Assembly: GCA_947683625.1 (NCBI GenBank)
Contig: CANTUR010000164.1
Location: 286,501 to 350,500 of the forward strand
Length of the DNA: 64,000 nucleotides
DNA from: Mallotus nudiflorus
Taxonomy: Eukaryota; Streptophyta; Magnoliopsida; Malpighiales; Euphorbiaceae
Reading direction: 5' to 3'
Translations under genes and position numbers: made by a program
In this document: in pieces, positions 25,551 to 38,074 of the stretch
Position numbering within the stretch: the stretch's first letter is position 1
How the letters are laid out: each line of letters begins with the position of its first letter
Notes under the pieces: generated by a model
Database searches by the model: none
What the model was told of the DNA's origin: nothing
Seen by the model: only the letters and a program-made list of their open reading frames with translations

Positions 25551-26122
25551 TGATGAAAGTGCCTTAGAAGGGGGTGAATAAGGCTAATGAAAGATTTTAG
25601 AAAATTAAAATGAATTTAAGGAATGAATAAGAATTGAAAGATAATAGAGTAGGAAGAATAATGAACACAAGAATTTAATGAGTTTTAATTCTCAACATTG
25701 TTACGACTTCACCTAACTTATCCCTAAGTTAGGATTTTCAATTTCACACAATTTTATTCACAAGATTGAGATTATACAAGAGTTTATGATTCACTTTTCA
25801 ACCTTACAACCAAGAGTTTTTAAGGCTAACTCTTCAACCAAACAAACAAGAGTTTATAGGCTCACTCTTAAACCGATTCTCAAGTGTTAATGGCTAAACA
25901 CTTAAATTAATTCCACAAGAAATATACCTTACTTCCCTTCTAATCTATCCTAATAATTATATGAAGATGAAGTCCTATTTCTATCACACAATCAACTCTT
26001 ACAAGAGTTAATCAATGCAATGAATATTGATAGAAAGAAAAACAAAGTTTAATCAATGCCTAGAGAGTTTTTGATAATCAAAGAGTAAGGTAATGTGTTG
26101 TTATTGTTATCACAACTTTAGA

Positions 26123-26157
<35 letters not shown>

Positions 26158-26637
26158 GCTTAAAAAAACATGGTTGTTGAGCCATTGATTATGTCTCTAA
26201 CGTCTCTTCCCTTCAATAAATTAAAAAATATGTTCATTGTAGATGCTCAGGGTCTACTTGGGATCCTGAGCGTGGCTACCTTCCTTCATATTTTGGGCAA
26301 GAATACATCAGGATCGTGAGGGACGCTCAGGGTTTGCTCGAGATCTTGAGCGTAAACCATAAGCGTAGGTTGGCCTCACGAAAACTTGTCTATGTTGCCC
26401 CCAAATGCACTTCTTTGCACTTGGTTCATTTCTCATGCTTAAGAGAATGTGTTTAAAGGTTTTTGAAGACTTCAAATGTCTTCAAACATGTTATGAAGGT
26501 TGGTCATTTGACTTTGCTTTTATTGAATGTAATTGTGTACCTATATATGTTTATAATCACACTTAAATAAAATTATTAGTAATTTAAATTGCTTGTCAAA
26601 GTCAAAATCAAGGGTTTGATCATGTAAATGGTTAACA
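25551..26637 (-). mobile_element. Ty1/copia-type LTR, minus strand
   Basis: In minus sense it begins TGTTAACC and ends GGCACTTTCATCA, about 1.09 kb, with the 'TTCACCCCCTTCTAAGGCAC' ending I associate with plant copia (SIRE/Maximus-like) LTRs. A purine-rich tract lies just upstream in minus sense (26638-26651), so this is a 3' LTR. No pol is visible to its right and no TSD is found, so the element is truncated. A TA microsatellite lies inside (26126-26154). Confidence 0.65.
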
Positions 26638-26651
26638 ATCTCTCTCTTTTT
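26638..26651 (-). other. Polypurine tract of the truncated copia element
   Basis: Minus strand AAAAAGAGAGAGAT directly before the LTR start, preceded by 'ggttgtcaaaacc', the usual context of copia PPTs ('gtcatcaaaaagggggagattgt'-like). Confidence 0.55.
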
Positions 26652-26844
26652 GGTTTTGACAACCAATTTAAAAAATAATACAAATTGCGTGTATATGTGT
26701 CATATTAAGATGTGAAGTATAAACAATTTGCTTTCCTTAATATATGCATAATTTTAATACAAGAAAATATTTTATAATGTATCAAAGAATGATAAAAAAT
26801 GAATTATCATACCATATATAAGAATTTAACAATATATCAGAGCA

Positions 26845-26925
26845 TAAATATATTATACCAAACTAGTAAATATATTTTTTGAAATTTATAAAAATATATT
26901 TTAATAATTTGGTATAATATATTTA
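26845..26925. repeat. 18-bp perfect inverted repeat
   Basis: Arms TAAATATATTATACCAAA (26845-26862) and TTTGGTATAATATATTTA (26908-26925) are perfect reverse complements around a 45-base AT-rich spacer. It could be a tiny MITE remnant or a cruciform-prone site; no TSD is evident. Confidence 0.7.
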
Positions 26926-27944
26926 ATAAATAACAAAATGATCTCTTAATTCCATCTCATATTAGACAAAAAGAAACAATGAAATATTAAAATTTTTATG
27001 AAATAGAAAAAGTTCTGCTTTTTTATTTTATTAAAAAAAAACAAAGCCTATAATTTTACTTTTATTATTAAAACAATAAACATGCAAGGGTAACTTTATC
27101 GGGGGTGGCTCAGTATGTATAATGCAGACAAATGAAAAGGCTAGAATATGGGGGAAAGCTAGCTAGGGGTGAACACATTTGGCTACTTCAAAAGTTACAG
27201 TCATTAAATTACCATATAAATTGCTTGAAACTTACAACAACCTATTATATGCAATAATTAATAAAAAAAAGTATATACATATTTATTGAATAAGGAAATC
27301 AATTATTTAGGTACAATATAAACACTCCTTCTCCTAAGGTTAAGTATTGATAATAATGTGATGATTGTGTAACATGTTTGACTAAAACTTAAAAAAAAAA
27401 AAAAAAAAAAATTCTCCAACGGCACATGCAATGAAATATAATGTATGAGCATTACGTGCATTTACCCCTTATTTAATTTAATTTCATAAAATAATTCATT
27501 TTATTTACAAATAAATTTTAAATGAGCATTACGTTTAAATAAAATTCATTTATAAATGAATTTTTATTAGTGAAGTATATTTGGTTTAAATGAATAATTT
27601 ATAAAATTTATTAATATTTTATTATATTCTATTTAATATAAATTTAAAATTCAAGTTAATTTTTAAAATTGGTCAAAAATACTCTTTTAAATAGATTATA
27701 TTTTTATTTTCTTTTTTAATTTTATAATACATTATTAAAAGTGTGATTATTTAACATTTTATTTAATTTTTTTAAATATTTATTTTTAATTATTATTCCA
27801 ATTTATAAATTTATAATTTTAATTTTCAAAATTCATTAAATAATAAAATTACGATTATATGAAAAGTTTAAATTAAGGTTAAATTAATTAAAAGGATTTG
27901 AATAATTGTAAAAAAAAAACACAACTCAACTATAAATATTCATT

Positions 27945-27946
<2 letters not shown>

Positions 27947-28001
<55 letters not shown>

Positions 28002-28020
28002 AAAATAATAATAATAATAA
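27947..28020. repeat. (TA)n and (ATA)n microsatellites
   Basis: About 50 bases of alternating TA followed by short ATA repeats. Confidence 0.95.
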
Positions 28021-29605
28021 AAATCTTACAATGTCGTTTATAATTTAAAAATAACTTGAAGTCTTACAACTGCACCATGTAATTCCCACAATATATATAT
28101 CTTCAGCCTTTCTAAATTAACTGCACCATGTGCAACCCCGACCGCATGAAACCTGTAGCAGTCACCACTTTCAGTCGAACAAGGCATATATGATATGAAT
28201 CCAAAGAGCCATCGTCCGAAACATACGTATGCGTGTGCAAATGGGTCTATATCCATGTCATGCATGAACGACATTAAAGCTCGAAAGAAATCCCGTGGGA
28301 CACAGCGGCCATTTCAAATGTATTGACCCTCAGATTTCAATGCAGTTCCCTCATCACAGTCAACTCAACCAGCGTAGAGTTAAAGACTAATAAGTATAAC
28401 TGAATATTCCATTTAAAAATAATGACAACAATTTCTTCATTTAAATCAAATATATATTATTTAAAATTTTAAATGAATCCTACAAAATTTTAAAAAATTC
28501 ATTTATACAAAATAAAGCCTTAAATAACATTTGTGCCATAAAATAAATATGATAATAGTTTTATTTTTTTATAAATTTATTTGATTCAAATTTCGAAATA
28601 ATAAGAGGCTTTATAGTTATTGGATACTACAAATATCAGAATAAAAAAATTTGTTGGTCCAAGTGATAAGAATTTTAAAATCCTCTAATAAGATATTAAA
28701 TTCGAATTTTATATATGAACAAAATTAATAATAAGAGAATATTATTCTTTTTGTGGATCAATTTAACTCGAATTTCAAAATAATTGAAACCTTAGAAACA
28801 TGAAATGAAAAAAAAAAAAAAATAGGAGAGTTATAATACAACATACTAGTATCAATTAGAAAATGTTAATTAATTCAAATAAATTAAATATATAATGTGA
28901 TTAATATTCAACAACATAATACAACATAGAAATCAAATTCATCAATTCAAATTGGTTAAAAATTGAATCTTTTATGTGTAAATAAGAAACATAAATAAAT
29001 GTATGAACATGTTATATCTAGTAATTTTATTCTAACAATAAATTGAGAAGAAAAAAAAATGATAAAATTTACAGATTCATTTTTGTTTCCCGTCTTAGGG
29101 CTTCTCCAATCATGCGCTAAATTTGTAAAATGCCGGCTATTCTTCTTCAACCCTGCATCAATTTCAGCTCCAATATGCATAGTATTACCGTTTTGATGCA
29201 TATATGCCGTCCAAATTTCACTTTATGTATTCTAACTTTTTTTTAATTTCAATAACAATTATTTTTTATCATTTGTTTCAATATAGTTCAAATAACTTTG
29301 TTCAATTTAGTCCAAATTTATATTATATTTATCATATTCTTACCAAATGCATATAAATTTGATTTGATTATTATTATTTTTATTTAAATAATATTAATAT
29401 TGTGATCAAAATAATATTAATTTTTTAGTTAAATAATATAAAGTTTTTAATTAAATAATTTATTTACTTAAATAATATTAATATTTGGATACAAAAAATT
29501 TAACAACTATAGATTTGCATTAATTTAACAACCGATTTAAGAAAACAGTCAACAAAAATATTAAAATTAATAATACTCGAAACCATACATTTAATAACAT
29601 ATAAT

Positions 29606-30640
29606 TTAATAATTTGATAAATCAGAGTCAAATCCACCAATATCATTGAAACATTTACTAAAAACATTATATGTAGGAGGTGATAGTTGGTGTTGTTGAG
29701 CTCTTTTATGCATAATTCTCCTCTTTTCAGCTGCCATAAATGCATGAAATTCAGGATCTTCAATAGAATTAAGATCTGTAAATAAAATATTATTTTTTCT
29801 TTGAATTACTGGGTAGCCACCTTTTTTTCTGACCTAGTGTTAGCCTTTTTTAACAAATCAACAACTTGTCGATTTTCTTCCAGAAGAAGATCCATTTTTT
29901 CTTCCTTTAATTGTTCCTCCTTTCTTCTCTTCAATTTGGCTTTTTTCATGCTAATGAAACGTTTAGTTGAAAAGCCACATACATCAGACGTATCCAAATC
30001 GATTGAAAATCCTGAAAGCCCAGGAGATGCTGGAACTGCAGAATCAGGAGTAAGAGTCTCCAATCCTAATGATTCATTCACAATCCAATTAACTTGAATG
30101 TGGCTATAATCCTTAAATTTTTCAAAATCTTTGACTATGTGCCACATGTGATTAAATTTGAAACCTCTTTTGTAATGCATATCTTGCTGCATTAATGTTT
30201 TTACTTGAATTAACTGAAAATAATTAATTAAAATCTTGTTAGAATTAATATAATCCATATGATGAAGACATTACAAATAACATTAATAATATTAAAATAT
30301 AATTATTATAATGTAATACTTACAATGTTTGCATTTAAAGTGCCACTAGGATGCATATTTTCTATTTGTCTAATGCACCAAATTAATTTCCTTATAGCTT
30401 TGTCAGTTGTTTGGTAGCGACATTGTAATGAGTTCTTAGTATGCTCCTCATAATTTGCATCTTTCTCTGCATTATATTTTTCTTCTACCCATGACCAAAA
30501 TCAATTCGAAGATTAAAAAACATCAACAATTAGGTCTTGTGAAGTTTCCATATAGACTTCACATAAAAGCACATCTTCTTCATAAGTGTATCTAAATGAT
30601 CGAACTGAAATTTTTAAATTGTTGAAGTGTTTGTGCTTAA
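29606..30640 (-). pseudogene. PIF/Harbinger ORF1 (Myb/SANT-like DNA-binding protein), broken
   Basis: In this family ORF1 is a trihelix/Myb-like protein that works with the transposase at the element ends. Exon 1 (about 30640-30324) encodes the EED-xLLCEVYMETSQD and KYNAEKDANYEEHTKNSLQ region and carries at least two in-frame stops. It ends at a clear donor ACATT|GTAAGT. The intron is 30323-30214, with acceptor TATTTTCAG. Exon 2 (30213-29806) continues RGFKFNHMWHIVKDFEKFK and a PASPGLSGFSIDLD motif typical of these proteins, then a Lys/Glu-rich coiled coil. After a stop at 29806 the tail resumes in another frame (DPEFHAFMAAEKRR, to about 29606), so a small deletion or frameshift is present. 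No clear start codon; 5' boundary approximate. Confidence 0.8.
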
Positions 30641-30758
30641 AATGGGTTTTTGAAATTCTACAGAATATGTTGTAATACATTATGAAAATTTTTTATGGAT
30701 ATGACACTTATTTATAGAAAGGGAATCCCTTATGCTTTATTTGTATGCTTTTAATTTG

Positions 30759-31312
30759 AACCATTGGATGATATGCAAGTTCATCTCAACTATTACATAA
30801 AAAAGATAGAAAATCTTATCATCTTTCTGAAAAAATATAAAGGAAGGACAATGCTTTTAATTTCAACCATTGGATGGTATGCAAGATAATCTCCATCGTT
30901 GGATAAAAAAGATAAAAAATCTTATCATCTTTTTGAAAAAATACAAAGACAGGACAATAATTATCTTCTACTTTTAATTTTAACTATTGGATGGTATGCA
31001 AGATCATCTCCACCGTTGGATAAAAAGACAAAAAATCTTATCATATTTTTGAAAAAATACAAAGGTAGGACAATAATTATCTTCTGGTTTTAATTTGAAT
31101 CGTTAGATGGTATTCAAGATCATCTCCGCCATTTGATAAAAAAATAAAATCTTATCATCTTTTTGAAAAAATACAAAGGTAGGACAATAATTATCTTTTG
31201 TTTTAATTTGAACTGTTGGATGGTATGCAAGATCATCTCCACTATTGGATAAAAACGATAGAAAATGTTATCATTTTTTTGAAAAGATACAAAGGCAAGA
31301 CAATAATTAAGA
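30759..31312. repeat. Minisatellite between the two PIF genes (about 5 x 106-117 bp)
   Basis: Units begin near 30759, 30865, 30982, 31098 and 31211, each with 'ttggatggtatgcaagat', 'tcttatcatctttttgaaa' and 'ggacaataatt'. It lies in the divergent promoter interval of the transposon. Short frames over it are repeat artefacts. Confidence 0.85.
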
Positions 31313-31431
31313 TTATAAAAAGTAATGCATAATGAATGTAAAAACTCAAAGACTATCTGAAAATCTTATCACGATCTCTCTGAAAAACTCTTTACAAATA
31401 CTCTTTTTGTATACTTAAAAATCTTTCATAA

Positions 31432-32747
31432 AATGAATTTTGATATTTGTGGTCCATAAGTCCATAGTTCATTAAGTTCATCTTTTGATAATGATAGTCC
31501 ACTTGGGTTATCAAATGAAGAATATCAAGCAACATTGCAAATTCTCTCTACTAATAATATGATGATCGAATATTATCAAAATCAACAACGCAGTTGTAGC
31601 ACTCGACATGGTGGATGGATTCCATGTTATATTATTGTAAGGTGAGATCATAAGTTGCATACTAGAATTTATTCAATAATTATTTTTTTAATAATCCACG
31701 ATATGGTGAAGATTTTTTTCACCAACGATTTTGCATGTCATAAAGTTTATTTCCTTGTATAGTTAATGCAGTCAAAAGTCATAACCCATATTTCGAATAA
31801 TGAATTGATGCTCTTGGTAGAGTTGGGTTATCACCTCTACAAAAAATACCAGCAGCATTTCGAATGTTGGCATATGGCCTACCTACAAATGTAATAGATG
31901 AATATCTAAAAATTGATGAGTCTATGACGATTGAAAGCTTAAAGAAATTTTGTTGTACTGTTGTGGAAATTTTTTCATAACAATATTTAAGAAAACCTAA
32001 CAATACTGATATTACTAGCCTGCTCTATATTGGTGAAGAGCGTGGTTAGCTTGAAATGTTGGGCAGTTTGTATTGTATACAATGAAAGTGAAAAAATTGT
32101 CCAACAGCATGGGTTGGACGGTATGCAAGCCGTAGTGGATCGCCAATAATAATTTTGAAAGTTGTTGCCGACTATGATCTTTGAATTTGACATGCTTATT
32201 TTGGTATGATTGGAACTAATAATGATATTAATGTCTTAAAATCATATGATCTTATTTCTGATATTGCATGAGGTATTGCTCCCCCAGCACATTATGTTAT
32301 AAAAGGAAAAAATTATGATATGAGTTACTTTTTAGTTGATAATATATACCCAAAATGGAACAATATTGTTCAAAATATTCATGAACCTCGAGGTTCAAAG
32401 AATTTTTTTTTTTTGTAATGAAACAAGAATCGTGTAGAAAATATGTCAGGCGTGCTTTTAAAGTTCTACAGTCATGTTTTGCAATTGTAGCAGGACTAGC
32501 ATGTTTCTGGAGAAAATAACACTTGCATGACATAATAACAACATTCATTGTTCTCCACAATATGATTATTGAGGATGGACGTGACTTAAATTTATCAATT
32601 GTTGATACAATGGAAACTCCAACTGCAGATGTTGAAATAACAGTCGATGATAATATCCGATTTGAACAGTTTCTTGTTCGTCACAAATGAATCAAGGATA
32701 AAGATGTTCATATTGCACTTCGCAATGCATTAATTGAACATTTGTAG
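31432..32747 (+). pseudogene. PIF/Harbinger transposase (ALP1-like DDE nuclease), broken
   Basis: Recognisable family segments appear in order: RHGGWIPCYIIV near the N-terminus, then DALGRVGLSPLQKIPAAFRM, DEYLKIDESMTIESLKKFCC, CPTAWVGRYASRSGSP, GTNNDINVL, GIAPPAHYVIKGK and YPKWNNIVQNIHEPRG, with later parts only in a shifted frame. Many stops and at least one frameshift interrupt it. Of the DDE triad, the first Asp in the LGSLDC context is Tyr (LGSLYC), the second (NND) is kept, and the Glu position before the RAFxVLQ context is Arg. It therefore cannot be active. Family proteins cut and rejoin DNA at the TTA target. Confidence 0.88.
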
Positions 32748-33146
32748 ACAAAATATTCTAATTCAAATGATTAAATTATTACTATTGTGATTTGTATTTT
32801 TCAAATTAATTAGCACTTGTAATAGACTACTTTAATTTTAAGATGTAATTTTATGTTTTTTTAGTAAATTTATTTTAATGTCTTTTAGTTCTCTTAATAT
32901 ATTATATTATTTAATTTTAAAAATATGTGGATGTATTTATATTATTTATTCTTAAAATATATTTAAATAATAAATTTTATTATAAATAAAAATATAGATG
33001 TATACAGTAAGTATTAAATAAAATATAAATATAATATGTAAAATGTATAAATAATATAATATTAATATTAAATAAAAATATTTTTTATGGAGTTGAAAAT
33101 AAAGCAATAGGTTACATTTTAAAAATATGGGTTGAAGATAGCCTTA

Positions 33147-35012
33147 TGCCCACAAAAATGTGTTGTTTCTTTTTTAAAAGAAAAAGGAAACTAATAGATT
33201 CTTTTGATGAGGTAAGGGATGCGCGAGGTGTGTGAATTGTGATGTCCATATTTTGGATAAAAATCCAAAACAGTTGGGAAAGCGGACCACACAGAACAAA
33301 GGGTGGCTATAGTGTGGAGACATGAGATATACCTATTAATTTTCTACTTTGAAAAGCTGTCATGTATTCACACAGTGTAAACAAAAAACGGGAACAATTC
33401 AAAGACAGATCAATTAAAAAAAAAAACAAACTTTAATTTTAGTTGGCACTACTTAACAAAAATGAAAAAAAAGGTTATATTCATTTCTATACAAATGTGT
33501 ATGAAGTTATTAAATAATTAACATATACATATACATAATCATATCAATTAATTAAACATCAATCAAACCATCGATAAAATTAACTAGTGGATGTTATTCT
33601 TATTTAAATAATATTTTAAATTTAAATTATATTAAATTAATTATTAAAATTTTTTTACCTCTCTTATAATTTTATTTAAATCAAATTAAATTTATTAAAA
33701 TTCAATGTAAACTGAATATTGGTGATTTAATTAAAAAAATTAATTAATTAAGTAATATTTTTTAAAGTATCAAAATATCTATAATAACAATAAATTATAT
33801 GTAAAATATTTTTATTATAAAAAGATAATGTTATATTATGATGATATTAGGTAATATAATATTAAAGTGTTTAAAAATAAAATTACATATTTTTAAACTT
33901 TACAAAACAATTTACAAATTTTATTTAAGTAAAAATATGTTTAATCACAAGATATTTTTTATTTATTCCAATATATATTAATTATTCTGATGTATATATA
34001 CATATAATCTAGTTTAATTATAATATTATCCATATGTTGATTTAATTAGACGTGTAGTGACCGTCATATCTGTGCATGAACTGACGCCATTTATAAGATG
34101 AAAAGATGGGAGTTTTAAGATTATAATTAATCGAAATAAAACAAGACCTGGTGACCATGATCATTATTGCTCCAACGTCATAGGTTGAAATTATTTTACT
34201 TAAACAGACATTTATAAACGTTTGTGCCGCCATTGGCCGTCATCTTAATTTAACCCCCACAAAAAATATTGTTTGGGTCAAATAATAATATTAATTTTAT
34301 AAAAGGATACGGAGTCCAACAGCAGTATTACATATCCGGTCATAAGAAAGCATCTTAGAAATATAAATAAAGAAAAATAATAAAAACAATTGAAATAATA
34401 AAAATTATCTAAAATTAATAAAAATAATAAAATTTCATAGTTGTTAATTTTTTTTTCCAGTTTTTTCATCATTAAAAATAAATTAACACCATAAATATAA
34501 TTTTTTACTTTTATTAGTATAAATAATAAAAATAATAATTTATTTCATAATTTTTTTGTTATTTTTATTGAAAAAATAATTATTAAACACTATGTGTAAT
34601 TTTTACTTTAATTAGTTTAATTTCTAAATTTTCAATAATTATAGAAAAATAATTATTAAAAATAATGGGTAATTTTTTATTTAATTAGCTTAATTTTTAT
34701 ATTCTAAATAATAGTAAATTTAAAAATAAAAAAAATTATTATTTAGAATATAAAATAAAATTATTTAAAATATACAAATCAAATAAATATATACAATCAA
34801 TTTAAATTAAAAAAATGACTTCAAGAATAATAAATAGATAAAAAAAGAATTAAAAAAAAGGAAACATGCCAAATGCCGAAGATGAGGCAAGGTTTTAAAA
34901 AATGTCCCATTTTTCGACAAAAAGTGAAAGCAATAAAATAAAATGGGATAAAAGTGAAAGCAATGAAAGCAAATTTGAAAGAAAAAAAAAGGGCATGCCA
35001 TGAATGAAATTA
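33147..35012. other. AT-rich spacer, no gene seen
   Basis: About 1.9 kb with no supported frame; short minus-strand frames at 34042-34233 and 34807-35085 have AT-driven composition and no recognisable motif. Many short A- and T-rich near-repeats at 34280-34800. Confidence 0.5.
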
Positions 35013-35357
35013 GGGCTTTTTTCATAAATACTCTAAAATATAAGTAAAACAATAAAAATATCTTAAATTTTTCAAATTTATGCAAATGTCCCCTTTCTCA
35101 ATTTTATTTACGCGCCTTCCCCTTGTTCTCCTTCAACTCAAAAATGTGTTCTTCAACTCCACAACAAAAATTTCAACTTAAAAACACTTCTATCACCTAC
35201 AATCACTCTATATCACATTGGAACTAATTTCTTTTCCAAAAAACTAAATTGAATCATTCTACATCATATCAAAGCTAATTTCCCCAATGATAGTCAAAGC
35301 TGATTTTTTATTTTAATTGTTTTTTTTTTTCATTTGCTTGATTTCTGGTTTGCATAA
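35013..35357 (+). other. Possible Mutator-like end and leader
   Basis: Begins GGGCTTTTTTCATAAATACTC, resembling terminal inverted repeats of plant MULEs, followed by a pyrimidine-rich leader-like stretch (about 35100-35340) before the short exon-like frame. I could not find the matching right end, so this is a weak call. Confidence 0.25.
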
Positions 35358-35426
35358 ATGGCTTTTTTCACTGATTTTAGCAACATAGAAAAGAAAAAGA
35401 AATTCAATAGCACTCACAGATCAAAG
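35358..35426 (+). pseudogene. Exon-like fragment 1 of a MULE-like or host gene
   Basis: An ATG opens 23 codons (MAFFTDFSNIEK..., Lys-rich) ending exactly at the strong donor AAG|GTAAGT. The next matching piece would be the exon-like fragment at 48049. Both junctions are in phase 0, and the intervening sequence would be an intron of about 1.04 kb into which the Tat/Ogre element was inserted. I do not recognise the protein from this part alone. Confidence 0.3.
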
Positions 35427-35871
35427 GTAAGTATTCTCATTTAGAGTCATAATTTTTTTAAATCATTTAATGCATGCAAATAAGATATTTTCTTAAATAA
35501 ATTCATTGAAAAAAGAACTCATCTTTTCTTTTCTCTTTGCAACATTTGTTTTTTTCTTTTTCTTCACTTTTGAAAGCATCAATCTTTAGTTTAGTTTTCA
35601 ATGGAAGAAGATAAATGAAAGGAAACCTAAGTGAGGTTCTTTTTTTTTTTAATTTATTCTCTGATTAAAGTTTTATTTTTAATGTTTAGCCTATTTGAAA
35701 TTTTGATCTTTGATCATTGTTTTATGCAATGTTGGTTTGGCTTTGTTGGAGTTTTTTTTTTTTTGAAGTGGTTTTTGTGAAGATTGCTCATATGAGTACG
35801 TTTATGTCTTGTTTAAGTGATTAATATCATCTGAGCTTTTTCAATTTTTGTGAAAAATCAAAGTGAATTAT

Positions 35872-38055
35872 TATAAGCACCTAATTTCGAGATGACATGA
35901 GTTTGGATGCGACAAAGGACCCAATGATGAAAATTTATCTTTGTGGATATTGATTTTTGAATCTCAGGGCTTAATTACAACTTTTTTAAGGACTTAATTG
36001 AAATATTTTTTTAGGGACCCAATTGAAAAAGTTTTAATTCTTTTAAGGTCTTTTTATAATTTAATGTTAAAAAAATATAAATATTATTGATCGAAAATCT
36101 ACAATTCCGATAAAAAATATAGAATTATGATCTGATCAGAATTGTAGAATTCCGATTAGAAATCTACAATTCCAATCAGTATTTTTTACTTTGTTTAATT
36201 AATTTTTTATTTTTGAAAATTAATTTTCTTGTTTTTGATTGGTTAAAAAAAATTAAATAAAAGGGGATAAAATCTTCCTGATAATCTATCATTATCAGGA
36301 AGTTTTATTTTTTTTTGTTTTGTCTTATGTGATTTGTTATAAGAGGGATTAGGGTTTTATTTCTAGAGTTATAAAAAGGGATGTTTTCTTCAGTCTAAAG
36401 GGGGCTTTGAAAAAACAAATCACATAAATCTTTTTCCTCACTTATTTCTTTTCCAAAAAAAATAAAAGGGGACAATGAGCAAAAAAAACAGAGAACAAGC
36501 TTTCAATCAAAAAAAGGAAAAAAAGAAAGTTTTGAAAAACAGAGAAATTTTTAGACAAAAATTATTGTTATTAAAAAGTCAAATAAGTCGGAGAAAAAAA
36601 AATCAATCAGATTCTATTTTAACATGGTGAAATCTTATTATGAGGGTCATTCAAACACCATATGCATATCATTATTCATATCCTATTCTTTTCTTTTCTT
36701 TTTTAATTTTTATGTTATTATTTTCCCTTTTTTATTTTTAATTTTTTAATTTTCTGTGTTTTTATTTGATTTTGGTTTTAATTCATTATTTTATTTTTCT
36801 TTGTTTATTTATTCTAACTTTATTTTCTTTTTGATTCTTTTTGTGTTTCGTGTTTTTTGTGATGATGAATAAATGATTGAACCAAGGAAACTCATGGAGA
36901 ATCCATAAATGAAAGTCAAGAGTCAAGATCCCAATTTAATTTAATTTTGCTATGTTTTGTTTATTTTATTGGTTTTTTTTAGGTTTTGAATTTGTTTAAT
37001 TTGTCTTTTTAAGGGTTGTATTTTAATTTTATTTTCTTTATTATTTTGGTAGATTTTGTAATAGTTCGGATGGCGAGAATAATGAAAATTTAGTTTCTCT
37101 TGTTCTTAAAAAAATTAATTAGTAAATTAGGCTCTATTTGGTAAACCCTAATTAAAATCAATGGAGACAGTAGATTAATTTAGATTGCATGTTAAGTAAA
37201 CTAGGGTTTTTAGAAAAAATAATTTAATTGCATTTTTTAATTTTTTTTGTTTATTTTGTGTGTTTTGGGCCCCAAGCCCATGTTAGGCTCTAACCCATTT
37301 AATAAATAGACTTTTAATTGAATTTTTATGTTTTGTTAATTTTAAAATCAATTTAGGTTAATTTAGACTTAGGCCCATTTTTAGTTAATAAAATTAACTT
37401 AAATTTAGCTTAGCCCATTAATTTCATTTCTTTTAAAACAAATAGACTTAGCCCATTTTTTATTTAAAATCAAGTTAGAATTAAGCCCACTAATTAATTA
37501 TTTTCTTTAAAATTTATAGACTATAGGCCCATTTCTTTAGTTAAATTAAAATCAATAGATTTAGACTCATTTATTAACATGTTGGTCCACCTTTAGTCCA
37601 TTTCACTTGTAAATTAAAACATGTAAATTTAACTTATTTAATTAAAATCAATGTAGATTAGACTAACTTAGGGATTGTGAATTTAATGGATGCATTGTTT
37701 ACATGTATTTTTCATGATTAGTTTGCCTGGAGTTGATTATTTTAAATAAAGGTTTATATGAAATTGCATGTAAATAGAGGATAAGATAGTAATTCATAAA
37801 GTATTTCTAAATGAACACAAGACTAAAAGAAGTTGGTATTCCGTATTCAGAATCTCCTGGTTGTAGTGCTAACTTTCTTTTAGAGAATCGAATACCACCA
37901 TTTTCGATTTGTTCCAGTTATTACCCTGGGTGGCCACTCCTCATCTCCACGCCATGTCTTTTGTGATAGTGGTTAATGTGTTCTCTAGAGCCCTGAGCTC
38001 AAATAGTGTCGCGATTGTTAAGATCTTGGGCACGCGCTAAACCTCACCGTTTATA
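35872..38055 (+). mobile_element. 5' LTR of the Tat/Ogre-type element
   Basis: About 2184 bp, from TATAAGCACC (terminal TG mutated) to CACCGTTTATA, aligning throughout with the 3' LTR at 45325-47449. It contains TATAAAAAG at 36370 and the 'aaagaagttggtattccgtat' block near 37828. Confidence 0.9.
36370..36378 (+). promoter_or_regulatory. TATA box of the 5' LTR
   Basis: TATAAAAAG, identical in the 3' LTR (45765-45773), followed by 'ggatgttttcttcagtctaaa'. Position and conservation suit a Pol II promoter with transcription start about 30 bases downstream, at the start of the R region. Confidence 0.6.
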
Positions 38056-38056
38056 G

Positions 38057-38074
38057 TGGCGACTCCATTGGGGA
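38057..38074 (+). other. Primer-binding site, tRNA-Arg type
   Basis: TGGCGACTCCATTGGGGA begins one base after the 5' LTR. Ogre/Tat elements use a PBS of this form, complementary to tRNA-Arg; the assignment is from family knowledge. Confidence 0.75.

Larger units (their letters stand above)
26652..29094. other. AT-rich spacer
   Basis: No gene recognised. It contains an 18-bp palindrome (26845-26925), a long TA microsatellite (27947-27998) followed by (ATA)n, and a slightly GC-richer island at about 28060-28380 with a 78-codon minus-strand frame (28038-28274) that matches nothing I know. Confidence 0.5.
29098..33143. mobile_element. PIF/Harbinger (ALP1-type) DNA transposon, decayed
   Basis: A 4046-bp unit flanked by TTA on both sides (29095-29097 and 33144-33146), the TSD expected for PIF/Harbinger. 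Ends are imperfect inverted repeats: GGGCTTCTCCAAT at left, GGCTATCTTCAAC at right read in reverse. Inside are the two hallmark genes in divergent orientation: a Myb/SANT-like ORF1 on minus and a DDE nuclease-type transposase on plus, both broken. A minisatellite occupies the space between them. Confidence 0.85.

Noticed and set aside
26831..26843. 'aatatatcagagc' as a possible tRNA-Met primer-binding site for the copia LTR at 25551
   Set aside because: The LTR is in minus orientation and has its polypurine tract on that side; the match to TGGTATCAGAGC is partial and no LTR end lies next to it.
28038..28274. A minus-strand 78-codon frame in a slightly GC-richer island, possibly a host gene fragment
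   Set aside because: No recognisable motif, splice context or homologous frame; kept only as part of the spacer description.
30899..31093. A 64-codon plus-strand frame with a repeated DKKxKNLIIFLKKY motif
   Set aside because: It is the translation of two minisatellite units inside the PIF element.
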